This document shows positions 16,386 through 26,424 of a stretch of DNA of 46,613 bases, piece by piece. The notes below the pieces were generated by a model that saw only the letters and a program-made list of their open reading frames with translations, did no database searches and was not told where the DNA came from. This stretch comes from Legionella septentrionalis. Its GTDB lineage: Bacteria > Pseudomonadota > Gammaproteobacteria > Legionellales > Legionellaceae. The translations under genes were made by a program, and so were the position numbers. The stretch spans positions 1 to 46,613 of the forward strand of contig NZ_RZGS01000019.1 in assembly GCF_003989745.1 (NCBI RefSeq), written 5' to 3'. The first letter of the stretch is position 1. The number at the start of each line of letters is the position of its first letter.

Positions 16386-16995
16386 AGGGCTATTCATTAT
16401 GACCATGTTTTTCGGAGGCTTGGTAGCTTACGGTAAAAATTTGGGTAACTACGGTCAAATTTTTCCCGTTTTGGAAAAAGATATTCGGCAAATCTTAATG
16501 AATCGTTTACATGAAATGGAATCAAGTGGTGAACTTGAGAAATATCGTCAGGAAGTGATTGGTCGGGTAAGCAAGCACATTGTTAGGCCTTCTCCACTTA
16601 ATCTATCAACAACAAACTCGCCTCAGACTTTTTACGTTGATCCGACCGTTACCATCAACCAAGACATAAGGTTACCCAACGGGGTAGTAGTTGCGAAAGC
16701 TGGCATGCGTCTTAATCCATTTAAGCATGTCACATTTTCCAAAACACTGTTTTTCTTTAATAGTGATGATAAGCATCAGCTATCGTGGGTTAAAAATCAT
16801 TATCGGGACTATCAATACGTTAAATTCATTTTAACGGGTGGTGATATACGAGAAGCCGCTAATGCACTTGGTCGAGTTTATTTTGATCTCAATGGGCAGT
16901 TAACTCAACTTCTGCACATTAAACATGTTCCGACAATAGTTTTTCAGCAGGGATTGCTTTGGAAAGCACAGGAAGTTGAGGTTGATCATGCTTAA
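16378..16995 (+). CDS. traW: TraW, F-type pilus assembly periplasmic protein
   Basis: A 205-residue exported protein with an N-terminal signal (IKGLFIMTMFFGGLVAYGKN). Conserved TraW segments are YGQIFPVLEKDIRQILMNRL, a central PRNGVVVAKAG-like LPNGVVVAKAGMRLNP, and FILTGGDIREAANAL. It forms a periplasmic complex with TrbC and TraU. It overlaps trbI at the start and traU at the end. Confidence 0.92.
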   Translation: MIKGLFIMTMFFGGLVAYGKNLGNYGQIFPVLEKDIRQILMNRLHEMESSGELEKYRQEVIGRVSKHIVRPSPLNLSTTNSPQTFYVDPTVTINQDIRLPNGVVVAKAGMRLNPFKHVTFSKTLFFFNSDDKHQLSWVKNHYRDYQYVKFILTGGDIREAANALGRVYFDLNGQLTQLLHIKHVPTIVFQQGLLWKAQEVEVDHA

Positions 16996-17986
16996 GCTCT
17001 TTACTTATATCCTTAAACCAATTCTTTTATTTCTTTTTGTATTTTGTCCACTCGGGAGTTTTGCCTCGCAATGTAAAGCTCATTTTGTCAATCCTATTAA
17101 AGACATTTGCTGGGATTGCCTTTTTCCATTAACTATTGGGAGCACCGCACTAGTCAAAAGCAGTTACCCTGATACCCAAAATCCAAGTAATCCTTTTTGC
17201 TTGTGTCCTACTAAAATAGGCGCTCGTCTGGGTGTCACCATTGGCTATTGGGAACCAGCAGCACTTGTCGATGTCACTCGAAAACCCTGGTGCATGGTGA
17301 ACCTAGGAATACAACTGAATATTAAAGACCAAGGTTTGGGTGGTTCACAAATGCCAGATACTGATGGACGTGGGGCATTTTACTATGTTCATTGGTATAA
17401 ATATCCGTTGATGTACTGGCTTCAAGTTTTAACTTCACTAGGATGCATGGAAACTGAAGACTTTGACATTCTTTATCCTTCAGAACTCGACCCCACCTGG
17501 AATGATTCTGAATTAGCTTTTATTATCAACCCCGAAGCAGTTTTATTTACTACACCTGCAGTAAGAGCTTCATGTGCTTTAGATGCAACCAAATCAATGA
17601 CAGGTACTGCAATAGATAGCCTATTTTGGTGCCAAGGTTCACAGGGTTCAACCTATCCATTAACGGGATTTGTAGCTAATCAAGCAAGTCCTATTTCAGC
17701 GGCAGCACTTTTGGCAGAACGAGCTGATTTTAAATTACATCGACCTCCAGGAGCGATACGTGATTCTGTAGGAAAAGACTCACCGGCCATTTGTCACACT
17801 TATTCTTCAGCTATTTTGCCTAAAAGCCGTTATCGCTATCAATTGGTTAATACGTTGCCTGAAGCCCATCGTTGTCATCCCTTTGGACAATCGGTTGTAA
17901 CTTGGGAAGCAGGGCACACCTATCCAGGTGATGGTGATAATTTTGGGTTTTTGATTTGGAAGAAAAGAAACTGTTGTTTCCTTTAA
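16988..17986 (+). CDS. traU: TraU, F-type conjugation protein
   Basis: A 332-residue exported, Cys-rich protein. I use ATG 16988, with GAGG six bases upstream, inside the end of traW. The TTG at 16976 would add four residues. After the signal peptide come the hallmark FVNPIKDICWDCLFPLTIGS and the later CLCPTKIGARLGVTIGYWEP. TraU is required for DNA transfer more than for pilus formation in F. Length matches F TraU (330). Confidence 0.94.
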   Translation: MLKLFTYILKPILLFLFVFCPLGSFASQCKAHFVNPIKDICWDCLFPLTIGSTALVKSSYPDTQNPSNPFCLCPTKIGARLGVTIGYWEPAALVDVTRKPWCMVNLGIQLNIKDQGLGGSQMPDTDGRGAFYYVHWYKYPLMYWLQVLTSLGCMETEDFDILYPSELDPTWNDSELAFIINPEAVLFTTPAVRASCALDATKSMTGTAIDSLFWCQGSQGSTYPLTGFVANQASPISAAALLAERADFKLHRPPGAIRDSVGKDSPAICHTYSSAILPKSRYRYQLVNTLPEAHRCHPFGQSVVTWEAGHTYPGDGDNFGFLIWKKRNCCFL

Positions 17987-18001
17987 TAGGTAGGAGAATA
18001 G

Positions 18002-18664
18002 ATGAAGCGCTATTTTTGGGTGATTTTACTTCTGCATGTTACTTGGAACGCCTTTGCTAACACCAACGATGAGATAGAAAATTATCGTGAAGAAGGTTTA
18101 AGCCAGGTCGCGCATGTAACAGGTAAGAGAATTGATACGCTTAAGACACGTTCTTTGCAAACGCAATTGGAATATCAAACGCTAATTAAACAATTCATCG
18201 CGGAAGGTAAAAATTCAATTCCTATCAAACAGCAACCACAAAGAGCACACGGTGCAGTTTTGTTTGTATCTTTCTCGATGCCTGAAGATCTGCTCTTTGC
18301 TTTAGCTGATGAAGCGGCACAGTTTAAAATACCAGTGGTTATTAATGGGTTAGTTAATGATGATTTTAAAAAAACGATTGAAGCTTTTGCCCATTACCAT
18401 GCCAAAGCCAAAAAGAAACATTTGAATTTTAAAGGCGTTTCCATTGATCCAATTTGGTTTGAACAATTCCATATTTCCGCAGTACCAGCACTGGTTGTAA
18501 CTGAGAGACCGGAAAATTGCGAGCCACAAGCATTATGTGCCAATCAAACATTTGATGTGGTGTACGGCAATGCATCACTTAAGAAAAGCTTAGAACTTAT
18601 TGTAAAGAAAGGAGAATCCTCATCTCTTCTGGCTAAACACATCCTTGAGAATCGCCATGTTTAG
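18002..18664 (+). CDS. trbC: TrbC, F-type pilus assembly protein
   Basis: A 220-residue periplasmic protein with a signal peptide ending near Ala19 (HVTWNAFANT). The TrbC_Ftype domain holds AVLFVSFSMPEDLLFALADE (about residues 82-101) and the thioredoxin-like end FHISAVPALVVTERP, without a CxxC. It acts with TraW. The start at 18002 has AGGAG. The stop overlaps traN. Confidence 0.92.
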   Translation: MKRYFWVILLLHVTWNAFANTNDEIENYREEGLSQVAHVTGKRIDTLKTRSLQTQLEYQTLIKQFIAEGKNSIPIKQQPQRAHGAVLFVSFSMPEDLLFALADEAAQFKIPVVINGLVNDDFKKTIEAFAHYHAKAKKKHLNFKGVSIDPIWFEQFHISAVPALVVTERPENCEPQALCANQTFDVVYGNASLKKSLELIVKKGESSSLLAKHILENRHV

Positions 18665-20459
18665 TCGTTTTTTACAACTTTCACTGTTTTTTTTAAGTGG
18701 AGTCGCTTTTTCTGACAATACTGCTTTGGATTTTTCAAAATTAAAAGATTATGCCAAATCACTTAATGCACAGCCCAAAAATGCTATGAATCAATTTCGG
18801 CCAGAGAATGTTTTTAATGACTACAATGAGAACCCAGAACAAAAACGCTATTACCAAGGTATTGAAAATGAAAAGACAGATTTAAGCCAAGATGCTACCA
18901 ATGCCCTGAAGCAGGATTTCGGTGGTAAAACTGTGGTAGAGCAGTTCGGAAAAAATCAATTTGAGATTAATAAAAATAATAAGGCAATACAACAATCAAA
19001 ATTGATTGAAGAAGAAAGCTATGCCATTACCCATGGCATATCGAATGAACGCATCAAGTGTAATGAAAAATCTCAAAATTGTGAAATAAAAACTCATGAT
19101 GAAATATGTTATACCTCAAGAAGGTTACCTGACGAGGAATGTATCAAAACACGTAAAATAGCGGTCAATTTTGAACATATTCATCAGCGAGCCGATTTTA
19201 GTTTTGTCGTTCATAAAAAATGGGAGGGCATTGTGACAGTTAATTTAGTCACTGGTGCTATCACCAATACCGCAGGTGGTAGTGTGCCTAATCCTGTTAG
19301 ACTAAATCACCCTTGCGAAAATATGGCCGCTACCGTCCACGCAATTATTAATAATGGAAAGCCTGCTTACTGGGTGAGTGTTGTCGGGCTTCCGAGCTGC
19401 AACAATAATGGCTTAGTTACTCTGAATATTACACAAAAATGGAAACGTGCCTATCCAGTTCAGATTGCTTTAACAATTGATGCAAATTCTAAGTCCTATG
19501 TTTCAGAAGAGCATTGGGAAAATGGCTGTTTAGCGCTGGAAGGGAAGGGGGGTCTTTGTCAAATCAAAAAGGAGTGGTGTACGGATGCTAACTCTACGAA
19601 AGTAATCGATGGTCTTTCTGTCACTCGCGATTGTTGGAAACAAAATGCTGTCTATTCCTGTTCATCGGCTGCTACTGATGAGTGTCAAGTACAAAAAGAA
19701 AAAGGGTGTCTCCAATTAAGCTCACAATGCGCTCAACTTGAGAACAATACTTGTTCGCTTTATAAACAAATATACAGTTGCCAAGAAAAAGTTTGTACTC
19801 CAAATGTTGAGTGTTTGCGAGAAGTATTTTGCCGAGACGGTGATTGTACCCAGCATATCTCAACCCAGAATGATGAGTTTGGAAAAAATATCGCACCATT
19901 GGCAGTAGTAGGGGAGGCAGGTCATGAGTTTTCTCAAACCGGTTCTACCCTTTTTGCAGGCCACGTGACCCAGTGCAAAATATGGTCTTGGGATTTTATT
20001 GATTGTTGCTCGGATAAAGGCTGGGGAAAAAAGCTAAATCTAGCCCATTGTCGTGATGAAGATAAAGCACTCGGCCAAGCTAAACTTAATTACCTCGTAC
20101 ATTATTTAGGCAAATTTTGTAGCAAGAAAGAGTTAGGTATATGCGTTGAGCATAAGCGTACTTACTGCGTATTTAACAGCAAAATGGCGCGAATTATTCA
20201 GGAAGAGCGTCTTAATCAACTCAATGCAGGCGCTTTAGGTAGTCCTAAGCATCCTACTTGTGGTGGATTAAGTGTGAATGAATTACAAGCCATAGACTTA
20301 AGCCGCGTTGATTTTGTAAATCCCATTTATCCATACGGAAGCGGAATAAAGGAACCAAAGGCAGGCATTGCAAGCGATTTTAATGTGAATTCTCCGAGCC
20401 CTTCGCAAACCATGGAAGAAATAAAAAGACGCATTCAGAAAAAAATGGATGAATCATGA
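18657..20459 (+). CDS. traN: TraN, outer-membrane mating-pair stabilisation protein
   Basis: A 600-residue exported, Cys-rich protein, the same length as F TraN (602). I use ATG 18657; TTG 18645 is upstream in frame. The signal peptide (RFLQLSLFFLSGVAFS) is followed by an alpha-helical region, then the conserved core with many Cys (CWKQNAVYSCSSAATDECQV, CSDKGWGKKLNLAHC). The C-terminus has LNQLNAGALGSPKHPTCGG. TraN contacts recipient receptors in F. The variable region that decides receptor choice cannot be assigned here. Confidence 0.92.
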   Translation: MFSRFLQLSLFFLSGVAFSDNTALDFSKLKDYAKSLNAQPKNAMNQFRPENVFNDYNENPEQKRYYQGIENEKTDLSQDATNALKQDFGGKTVVEQFGKNQFEINKNNKAIQQSKLIEEESYAITHGISNERIKCNEKSQNCEIKTHDEICYTSRRLPDEECIKTRKIAVNFEHIHQRADFSFVVHKKWEGIVTVNLVTGAITNTAGGSVPNPVRLNHPCENMAATVHAIINNGKPAYWVSVVGLPSCNNNGLVTLNITQKWKRAYPVQIALTIDANSKSYVSEEHWENGCLALEGKGGLCQIKKEWCTDANSTKVIDGLSVTRDCWKQNAVYSCSSAATDECQVQKEKGCLQLSSQCAQLENNTCSLYKQIYSCQEKVCTPNVECLREVFCRDGDCTQHISTQNDEFGKNIAPLAVVGEAGHEFSQTGSTLFAGHVTQCKIWSWDFIDCCSDKGWGKKLNLAHCRDEDKALGQAKLNYLVHYLGKFCSKKELGICVEHKRTYCVFNSKMARIIQEERLNQLNAGALGSPKHPTCGGLSVNELQAIDLSRVDFVNPIYPYGSGIKEPKAGIASDFNVNSPSPSQTMEEIKRRIQKKMDES

Positions 20460-21238
20460 TGCAAATCTTTTCACTAATACTTCTGCTTACTTCTTTCTCT
20501 ATCCAGGCGGAAATAATCCAGCATAAGGCTTCAGGTTTCCATTGGTACACTAAAGAGATTGTCGAACATGTGAAAAAGAAAATTGAACTTAAGTCTACGG
20601 TACCTGAAATTACACCTTATGAAAAATTGATGAAGCAACGTCAAGAGACTTTAAATAAGCTCGCAACAGCGCTTATTACTCCATCATTTGAAGCAACCCA
20701 TGAATACATGAAAGCACAAATGATTTATGCGAAAAAGAATCAAGAGTTTGTCCGCTTCTGGCAGCAAGTGTTACTCGTCCATCCTGAATTGGATCACACC
20801 CTGAATTTTCCTACCGATAATAATGCAGTTGCTATTCGCAATGATTCAATGAACTTGTTAATGAATCGCGCGATTAAAGAAAGTTCAAAGAAATACGGTT
20901 TAATACTGTTTTATCGCGGTAATAGTTCCATTTCACAAAAATTTCTCACTATTTTGATGCCTTTTGTTAAAGATAATCAATTTTCAATGATTTCCGTTAC
21001 AACGGATGGACAACCAATTGCGGGTCTACCTAATCCTAAAAACATTCCCCTTAAGACAATAAACAAAACCATGGAACTTAAATCACGCTATATGCCTGCT
21101 TTATTCCTGGTGAATCTTGAAAATCAAAAAATGTCGCCTTTGTCTTATGGACTAGTTTCCGTGACTGGATTAAGAGAAAGGTTTTTGGATGTGGTAACGA
21201 ATTTCAAACGATTCAGTTATGAAGGGATTAAGGAATAA
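20456..21238 (+). CDS. traF: TraF, F-type thioredoxin-fold pilus assembly protein
   Basis: A 260-residue periplasmic protein with an N-terminal signal (QIFSLILLLTSFSIQAE). The thioredoxin-like domain (about residues 140-255) has GLILFYRGNSSISQKFLTIL where a CxxC would be, so it lacks redox Cys, like F TraF. A cis-Pro-like segment is YMPALFLVNL. ATGATG at 20456 overlaps the traN stop. It is followed within two bases by trbB, which does carry the CxxC. Confidence 0.9.
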   Translation: MMQIFSLILLLTSFSIQAEIIQHKASGFHWYTKEIVEHVKKKIELKSTVPEITPYEKLMKQRQETLNKLATALITPSFEATHEYMKAQMIYAKKNQEFVRFWQQVLLVHPELDHTLNFPTDNNAVAIRNDSMNLLMNRAIKESSKKYGLILFYRGNSSISQKFLTILMPFVKDNQFSMISVTTDGQPIAGLPNPKNIPLKTINKTMELKSRYMPALFLVNLENQKMSPLSYGLVSVTGLRERFLDVVTNFKRFSYEGIKE

Positions 21239-21240
21239 AT

Positions 21241-21729
21241 ATGCGTTTTATATTGCTAATATTGCTGATTACTTTCAAAAGCGCATATGCCAATGTGGCG
21301 CTGGACGAATTAAATGGTCTTCTTGCTCAAAAAGAGCAGAAGATTATGGGAAGACAAATTAAAAACGAAAGATTAAAAGACTTACAGAATAATTACTATT
21401 TTATATTTATCTATCGCTCTAACTGTCCTCATTGTCACAAAATCGCACCCATCTTGAAAGATTTTTTGAGAAGCTTTCATATTTCAACCCAATCCTACAG
21501 CGTGGATGGTGAATCTCTTCCAGGCTTTGAGGCCAAACCATTAACGCCGCAGTTATTTCAATCTTTATATGCATCCGGTGGGTACAAACCTGCAGTACCA
21601 GCTCTTTTTTTAGTGAATCGTCATACCTTAGAGGCCTATGCGACTCTTTTTGGCGAAGCAGAACCTTATCAGTTAGCCCTTCGAGTTGACGAACTCATGC
21701 AGCATATTGAGGAGAAATTTAATGATTAG
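21241..21729 (+). CDS. trbB: TrbB, periplasmic disulfide isomerase-like protein
   Basis: A 162-residue thioredoxin-fold protein with a signal peptide and an active CPHC site at Cys62-Cys65 (FIFIYRSNCPHCHKIAPILK). The cis-Pro loop is KPAVPALFLVNRHT. In F, TrbB is a DsbC-like helper for disulfide-rich Tra proteins such as TraH, TraN and TraU. Its end overlaps the start of traH by eight bases. Confidence 0.88.
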   Translation: MRFILLILLITFKSAYANVALDELNGLLAQKEQKIMGRQIKNERLKDLQNNYYFIFIYRSNCPHCHKIAPILKDFLRSFHISTQSYSVDGESLPGFEAKPLTPQLFQSLYASGGYKPAVPALFLVNRHTLEAYATLFGEAEPYQLALRVDELMQHIEEKFND

Positions 21730-23092
21730 GGTAATAGCGCTTTCTTTATGTCTTCTAATATCTGATGCAGTATGGGCAAATGCAAGCATTGATCTCAATC
21801 ACTTTTTTAATAATTTAGGATTTGAAGGCAATGTGACAGGGAGTCATTCTTATGAAACGCAAGCGGCAGGTTTTGGCTCGCTTGGCTCAGTTTATGCGAG
21901 AAATCAGGTTCGTAATATTCAGTTAGCACATGTCGATGTTCCTGGATTTCGTTCAGGCTGTGGTGGTATTGATATTTTTGCTGGTGGTTTTTCCTTTATT
22001 AAAGCAGATCAAATTGTCAAATTTATGCAATCCATTTTATCGAGTGGGGCAGGCTATGCATTAAATTTAGCCTTAGAAACAGAGCTTCCTGAAATTGCCC
22101 ATTCCATGCAATACATGCAGAAATTAGCTAATGACATTAATGGTAATAATTTTAATTCCTGCGAAATGGGTGAAAATTTATCAGCTGCTCTTTGGCCAAA
22201 AAATCGGGCAGCTAGTCAAAAAATTTGCGAAGATCTAGGCGCTCATACAGGTGCATTTACGGATTGGGCAATGGCTAGACAACAATGTTCAACCGGTGGT
22301 GTAGTGAATGAGCAATTAAGCAAAGCAAAAAGCAACCCAGAATACAAAGACCGTGTTTTGGTAAATACTAATGTTGTTTGGGATGCCTTGCAGATTAATT
22401 CCTTTCTTGCAAGTGATCCAAAGCTTGCAGAAGTATACATGTCCATTTCAGGAACATTAGTTTTCAATGAAAAGGGAGCTATTCGTACCTATCCATCCCT
22501 TGCCAATAATCAGGATTTTGTAAAAGCTTTATTATATGGTGGCAAGTTACCTAGTTATGAGTGCAGGGATAGCGGTAAAGAATCTCGCTGTCTTCTTATT
22601 AATGCATCTGGTAATCAGACTATTGATACAAAACATGCCTTAGTGTCTCAAGTGCAAGCGCTACTTGATGGAATATACAGCAATATTAAGTCGGGAACCC
22701 CTTTGACAGCTGCGCAAAAAGGTTTAATTGAAATGACGCAGCCTGCAGTATTTCAGCTTATTTCAGCTAATGCTCAGCAAAATATTGGGATTCAGGGTAG
22801 TTTTGAACTCGCTCAAAGTGTTGCTACAGATTTACTTGCTCAATATCTTTCAAATTCCTTAGATGTTATTCGAGCATCCCTTGCCGGTAAAGAGCTTGGA
22901 GCTGTCAATGAAGAGCGCTTATTAAAAAATTTGCAATTGGCTCAGCAATTTGTTGAACATTTTAATACAGAAAGTCGGGATCGGTTTAATACGGCATTAA
23001 AAACCAATGAGCTCGTTCGTAACAACATTAGACAAGCATTAAGTGCTTTAACGCCTATGTTGAGACTTGCTTATGAGGGAGATTATCAATGA
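21722..23092 (+). CDS. traH: TraH, F-type pilus assembly protein
   Basis: A 456-residue exported protein, matching F TraH (458). The start at 21722 has GAGGAG seven bases upstream, within trbB; a longer frame from 21686 is not used. After the signal come the conserved FRSGCGGIDIFAGGFSFIKA (about residues 80-99) and a coiled-coil-like C-terminal half. It is needed for pilus assembly with TraF and TraW. It overlaps traG by four bases (ATGA). Confidence 0.93.
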   Translation: MIRVIALSLCLLISDAVWANASIDLNHFFNNLGFEGNVTGSHSYETQAAGFGSLGSVYARNQVRNIQLAHVDVPGFRSGCGGIDIFAGGFSFIKADQIVKFMQSILSSGAGYALNLALETELPEIAHSMQYMQKLANDINGNNFNSCEMGENLSAALWPKNRAASQKICEDLGAHTGAFTDWAMARQQCSTGGVVNEQLSKAKSNPEYKDRVLVNTNVVWDALQINSFLASDPKLAEVYMSISGTLVFNEKGAIRTYPSLANNQDFVKALLYGGKLPSYECRDSGKESRCLLINASGNQTIDTKHALVSQVQALLDGIYSNIKSGTPLTAAQKGLIEMTQPAVFQLISANAQQNIGIQGSFELAQSVATDLLAQYLSNSLDVIRASLAGKELGAVNEERLLKNLQLAQQFVEHFNTESRDRFNTALKTNELVRNNIRQALSALTPMLRLAYEGDYQ

Positions 23093-25803
23093 GTATTTTA
23101 CTGATTTATACCCCGCAAAATGGTGAGTATTTAAAAACCGTACTCGATGCTATGGTGACATTGGTAGGGACTGCGACCTTTAAATCTGCTATGGATATAA
23201 TGATGATTCTCGCTGTAAGCATGGTGAGTTATCAATATATATGTGGCAAAAAACTCGAGTCTTTGTTTCGCTTTATTGTACTGTCATTTTTTGTTTTATA
23301 TGGTCTCATTGGCTTACGGGTCAACGTGGCCATTGTGGATATGCAAACAGCCGATTCGACAGGGCCTGCGTTAACCGTGGATAATGTGCCGCTAGGTACG
23401 GCACTTCCGGCTGCATTAATTAGCGGGATTGGCTACGGAATTACCAAAGCCTTCAGCTTTGCATTTCATATGCCTGATGATTTGGATTACACAAAAACTG
23501 GCATGATTTTTGGTGCCAGAACCTGGCTTGCATCCACTGGTACTGAGCTTTCAATGTCACCTGAGTTGGCACGTGACTTATCATCTTATATTAGGCAATG
23601 CGTATTTTCTGCAAAACTGTTAGGCAGCCAACAAATCAGTCCTAATATGCTTAAGAACAGTTCTGATTTAATAAATCTTTATTTTAAAGAGCCATCCCCA
23701 ATTTATCACGTGATGTTACATAGTGGTAAGAATGTTAGCTGTATTAATGCTGCTCGTATTCTAAAACCAAGATTTTCAAAAGCTCTCAATAAAGAGCTTC
23801 AACATTTAAGTTACTTAATGGCACGGGGAAACAAGGATAAATTCAACAATAGTTTGTCTGCGGCGCACCAATACTATATGAAAGTCTCTAAAAACGCTGC
23901 CGATATTTTAACGCAAAATATACTTATTAACTCCACACGGAATGCTGCTGCGGATGCTTTTGCTTTTGCTGGTGCTGATGCGGAATTAATGAATTTCACT
24001 AATACAACTAGTCTTCAAAAAATGCATGTAGCCGAGGCAAATAGTTTTTGGTTAGCGAGCTTCAGGTTGCCCTATTATATGACGGTAATGTGGATGCTGA
24101 CGATTTGCATATTCCCCCTGGTTGTTTTAATTGCTTTGTTTCCAACGATGAAAAATGTTTATGTCATTTATTTACAATCACAAGTGTATTTGTGGTCTTG
24201 GCCACCTATGTTTATCATTATTCACTTTTTTGTCTCTTTAGCTGCATCGTCAACCATCACTTTATTTGGAAAAAAAACAGGTGGCGTCACTTTTTCGACC
24301 ATTGATTCGATTGCCAATTTACATAGTTTCTTTGCTTATACCGCAGGAGCCTTGGCTGCAAGCGTTCCTTTTTTAGCCTATCAAATTACTAAAGGACTGC
24401 CTTCCGTGTTAAGTACCGCATCACAACATTTTGGTGGGATGGCACAATCTCTTTCCGTTAGTGAGGCTCAGTCGGCCACTCAGGGAAATGTCTCAATGGC
24501 TTCCTACAGTGGTTGGAATATGAATTATGAAAACACCAATGCTCATAAATTTGATACCAATTACCAGCACATGGAAGGTCGTGCCACAGTTCAAACAGAA
24601 AATGGGGCATTACTGTCTGAAGTAGCAAATGGTAGCCGTATAGGTAATGTTTCTTCGGCAATTTCAAGTGCGGCTGTTAGTGTCCATGGCTCCGAACGGG
24701 TTATTGACTCCCTTCACCAAAGTGCCAATGAGTCATTTAATCATGCCTCTAGCTTAAGAACCGCTGGTGATAAACATTTGCAAACAGGGTTAAGTGAGCT
24801 TGCCAATTTTACAACAAATGACAGTAATGATTATCGCAGCGGAGAAGGAAAAAGTATAACCAGCACAGATAGCTACAGTAGTGATTTGCGGAAAATGCAA
24901 GATGCAATTCATCAATTCAATAAACATCATGATGGCTCGCTACAAATTAGTGCAGAAGCGGCTATTACTGGAAGAATCAATTCATCAAAATCATTAATAG
25001 GTAAAGGTGTCGAATGGGTATCCGGTGCTTCAGGTGAAGTTTCTATGACAGGACGTACAGGTGTTTCTACAAGCCATAGTATTCAGAAATTTAATAACTC
25101 AAGCTATGGCAAATCATTTAATGAAGCATTCAATCATATGGTAAGCACTGCACAAAATAATCATCTGGATGCGACAGACACTCATAACTTGAGCAAATCT
25201 GAACAAATAGCCGCAAATTTTGCTAAAGGGCAATCTCTAATTGAGCAATCCTCTAGCGAATATGCTCACAGCGCCCAATTGCAACAAGCAGCGAGTCATG
25301 CAAAAGAAGAGGCAATGAATATTGATCAAAACCTTAATCAAGCTTATCACGATTGGGTTATTTCTCATTATGGATCAAGAGGGGAACAGGTGATGCTACA
25401 AACGGATACTCAGAGTATTCAACAGCAGGATAAATGGGTAAATGAATTTCTAAATTCCAATAGGGGACAACAAGCTCTTTCTGTTGAAGTCCATCAGGCG
25501 TTGTCACAATCACAGCAAGATTTATTAACCGCTCACCATACGGAGGCTTCAAAAATTCAAGCAGCACATTCTGTCAGAAACCAATATGCGAGTGATGCTA
25601 GCGAAGTGGGGAGGGCAGCAAGTGCACAAGGATTAATGGAAATGAATTCTTCTCATTTGGCCGATGCCAAGAAACTTCAAAGAGATAATCATGAATTGAG
25701 TGTGAAGGAGGATGCAGAAAATATCATGAAAAAAGTTAGTGAGCCGATTAAGGATAACCAGGAACTTTATAAAAATAACAACCATGTTATAAACAAGGAG
25801 TGA
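23089..25803 (+). CDS. traG: TraG, mating-pair stabilisation and pilus assembly protein
   Basis: A 904-residue protein. The N-terminal half has several membrane helices (about residues 30-75 and 330-450, e.g. MTVMWMLTICIFPLVVLIAL) as in TraG_N. The C-terminal half is Ser/Gln/His-rich and helical (QSLIEQSSSEYAHSAQLQQA) and would be periplasmic. F TraG (938) has the same layout. The C-terminal part in F also meets the exclusion protein TraS of the recipient, relevant to the next gene. Confidence 0.9.
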   Translation: MSILLIYTPQNGEYLKTVLDAMVTLVGTATFKSAMDIMMILAVSMVSYQYICGKKLESLFRFIVLSFFVLYGLIGLRVNVAIVDMQTADSTGPALTVDNVPLGTALPAALISGIGYGITKAFSFAFHMPDDLDYTKTGMIFGARTWLASTGTELSMSPELARDLSSYIRQCVFSAKLLGSQQISPNMLKNSSDLINLYFKEPSPIYHVMLHSGKNVSCINAARILKPRFSKALNKELQHLSYLMARGNKDKFNNSLSAAHQYYMKVSKNAADILTQNILINSTRNAAADAFAFAGADAELMNFTNTTSLQKMHVAEANSFWLASFRLPYYMTVMWMLTICIFPLVVLIALFPTMKNVYVIYLQSQVYLWSWPPMFIIIHFFVSLAASSTITLFGKKTGGVTFSTIDSIANLHSFFAYTAGALAASVPFLAYQITKGLPSVLSTASQHFGGMAQSLSVSEAQSATQGNVSMASYSGWNMNYENTNAHKFDTNYQHMEGRATVQTENGALLSEVANGSRIGNVSSAISSAAVSVHGSERVIDSLHQSANESFNHASSLRTAGDKHLQTGLSELANFTTNDSNDYRSGEGKSITSTDSYSSDLRKMQDAIHQFNKHHDGSLQISAEAAITGRINSSKSLIGKGVEWVSGASGEVSMTGRTGVSTSHSIQKFNNSSYGKSFNEAFNHMVSTAQNNHLDATDTHNLSKSEQIAANFAKGQSLIEQSSSEYAHSAQLQQAASHAKEEAMNIDQNLNQAYHDWVISHYGSRGEQVMLQTDTQSIQQQDKWVNEFLNSNRGQQALSVEVHQALSQSQQDLLTAHHTEASKIQAAHSVRNQYASDASEVGRAASAQGLMEMNSSHLADAKKLQRDNHELSVKEDAENIMKKVSEPIKDNQELYKNNNHVINKE

Positions 25804-25806
25804 TAC

Positions 25807-26415
25807 ATGAATACTTCAGTTCAACAAGATATAGAAGATGATTTAAAAAACCTACCCAATGTACGTTTTAAAACACCATCACCGTTAAAATTTTTTAATG
25901 GCATTTTTTCAACTGGCTTCACGCTGTCCTTCATTTTTTTGAGTTTAAGCCTATTAGGTAAGCTCATTCTAAAGGCAGTTGGTTTGTATCATGCCCCGTT
26001 TACGTTTTACATCATTCTTGTGACAGGGGGTAGTTGTTTATTTATTGGCTTATTTGTAGCTATTCCAGTGTATCGTGTACTGCTTTTATTACGCATGATG
26101 CCGTCTGAATTAAAAACAACCCCTTTTTTTAAAACAAAACTAAAGCAATATGCCCATGGCTTCATTTTTACTTATATCGGAATCTTTCTTTTTGGTATTG
26201 CCATTTGTGAGCATTTTGTTGAGTTAGAAGAAATATTAATCGATCCAGCCTATGAAATTATCTACACCTTGCTTTCTCAGTTTGTAGGTTTGTTATTTGC
26301 TTTTGTCGGAACGATTTTTTATGCGACAACTGATCTCGAACGCGTGGGTCTTGCACCGTTATTGAATGTTATGGGCCATGCATTCAAAGCCACGAAAAAT
26401 AAGATCAGTGGCTGA
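25807..26415 (+). CDS. Polytopic membrane protein between traG and traD, candidate entry-exclusion protein
   Basis: A 202-residue protein with four predicted membrane helices (about residues 32-55, 63-90, 113-133 and 150-172). It starts at 25807 behind AGGAG, three bases after traG. No family is recognised from sequence. In F this position holds traS and traT; TraS is an inner-membrane entry-exclusion protein that recognises TraG. Position and topology make an exclusion role plausible but unproven. No TraT-like lipoprotein is present. Confidence 0.6.
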   Translation: MNTSVQQDIEDDLKNLPNVRFKTPSPLKFFNGIFSTGFTLSFIFLSLSLLGKLILKAVGLYHAPFTFYIILVTGGSCLFIGLFVAIPVYRVLLLLRMMPSELKTTPFFKTKLKQYAHGFIFTYIGIFLFGIAICEHFVELEEILIDPAYEIIYTLLSQFVGLLFAFVGTIFYATTDLERVGLAPLLNVMGHAFKATKNKISG

Positions 26416-26424
26416 GGCACTATT

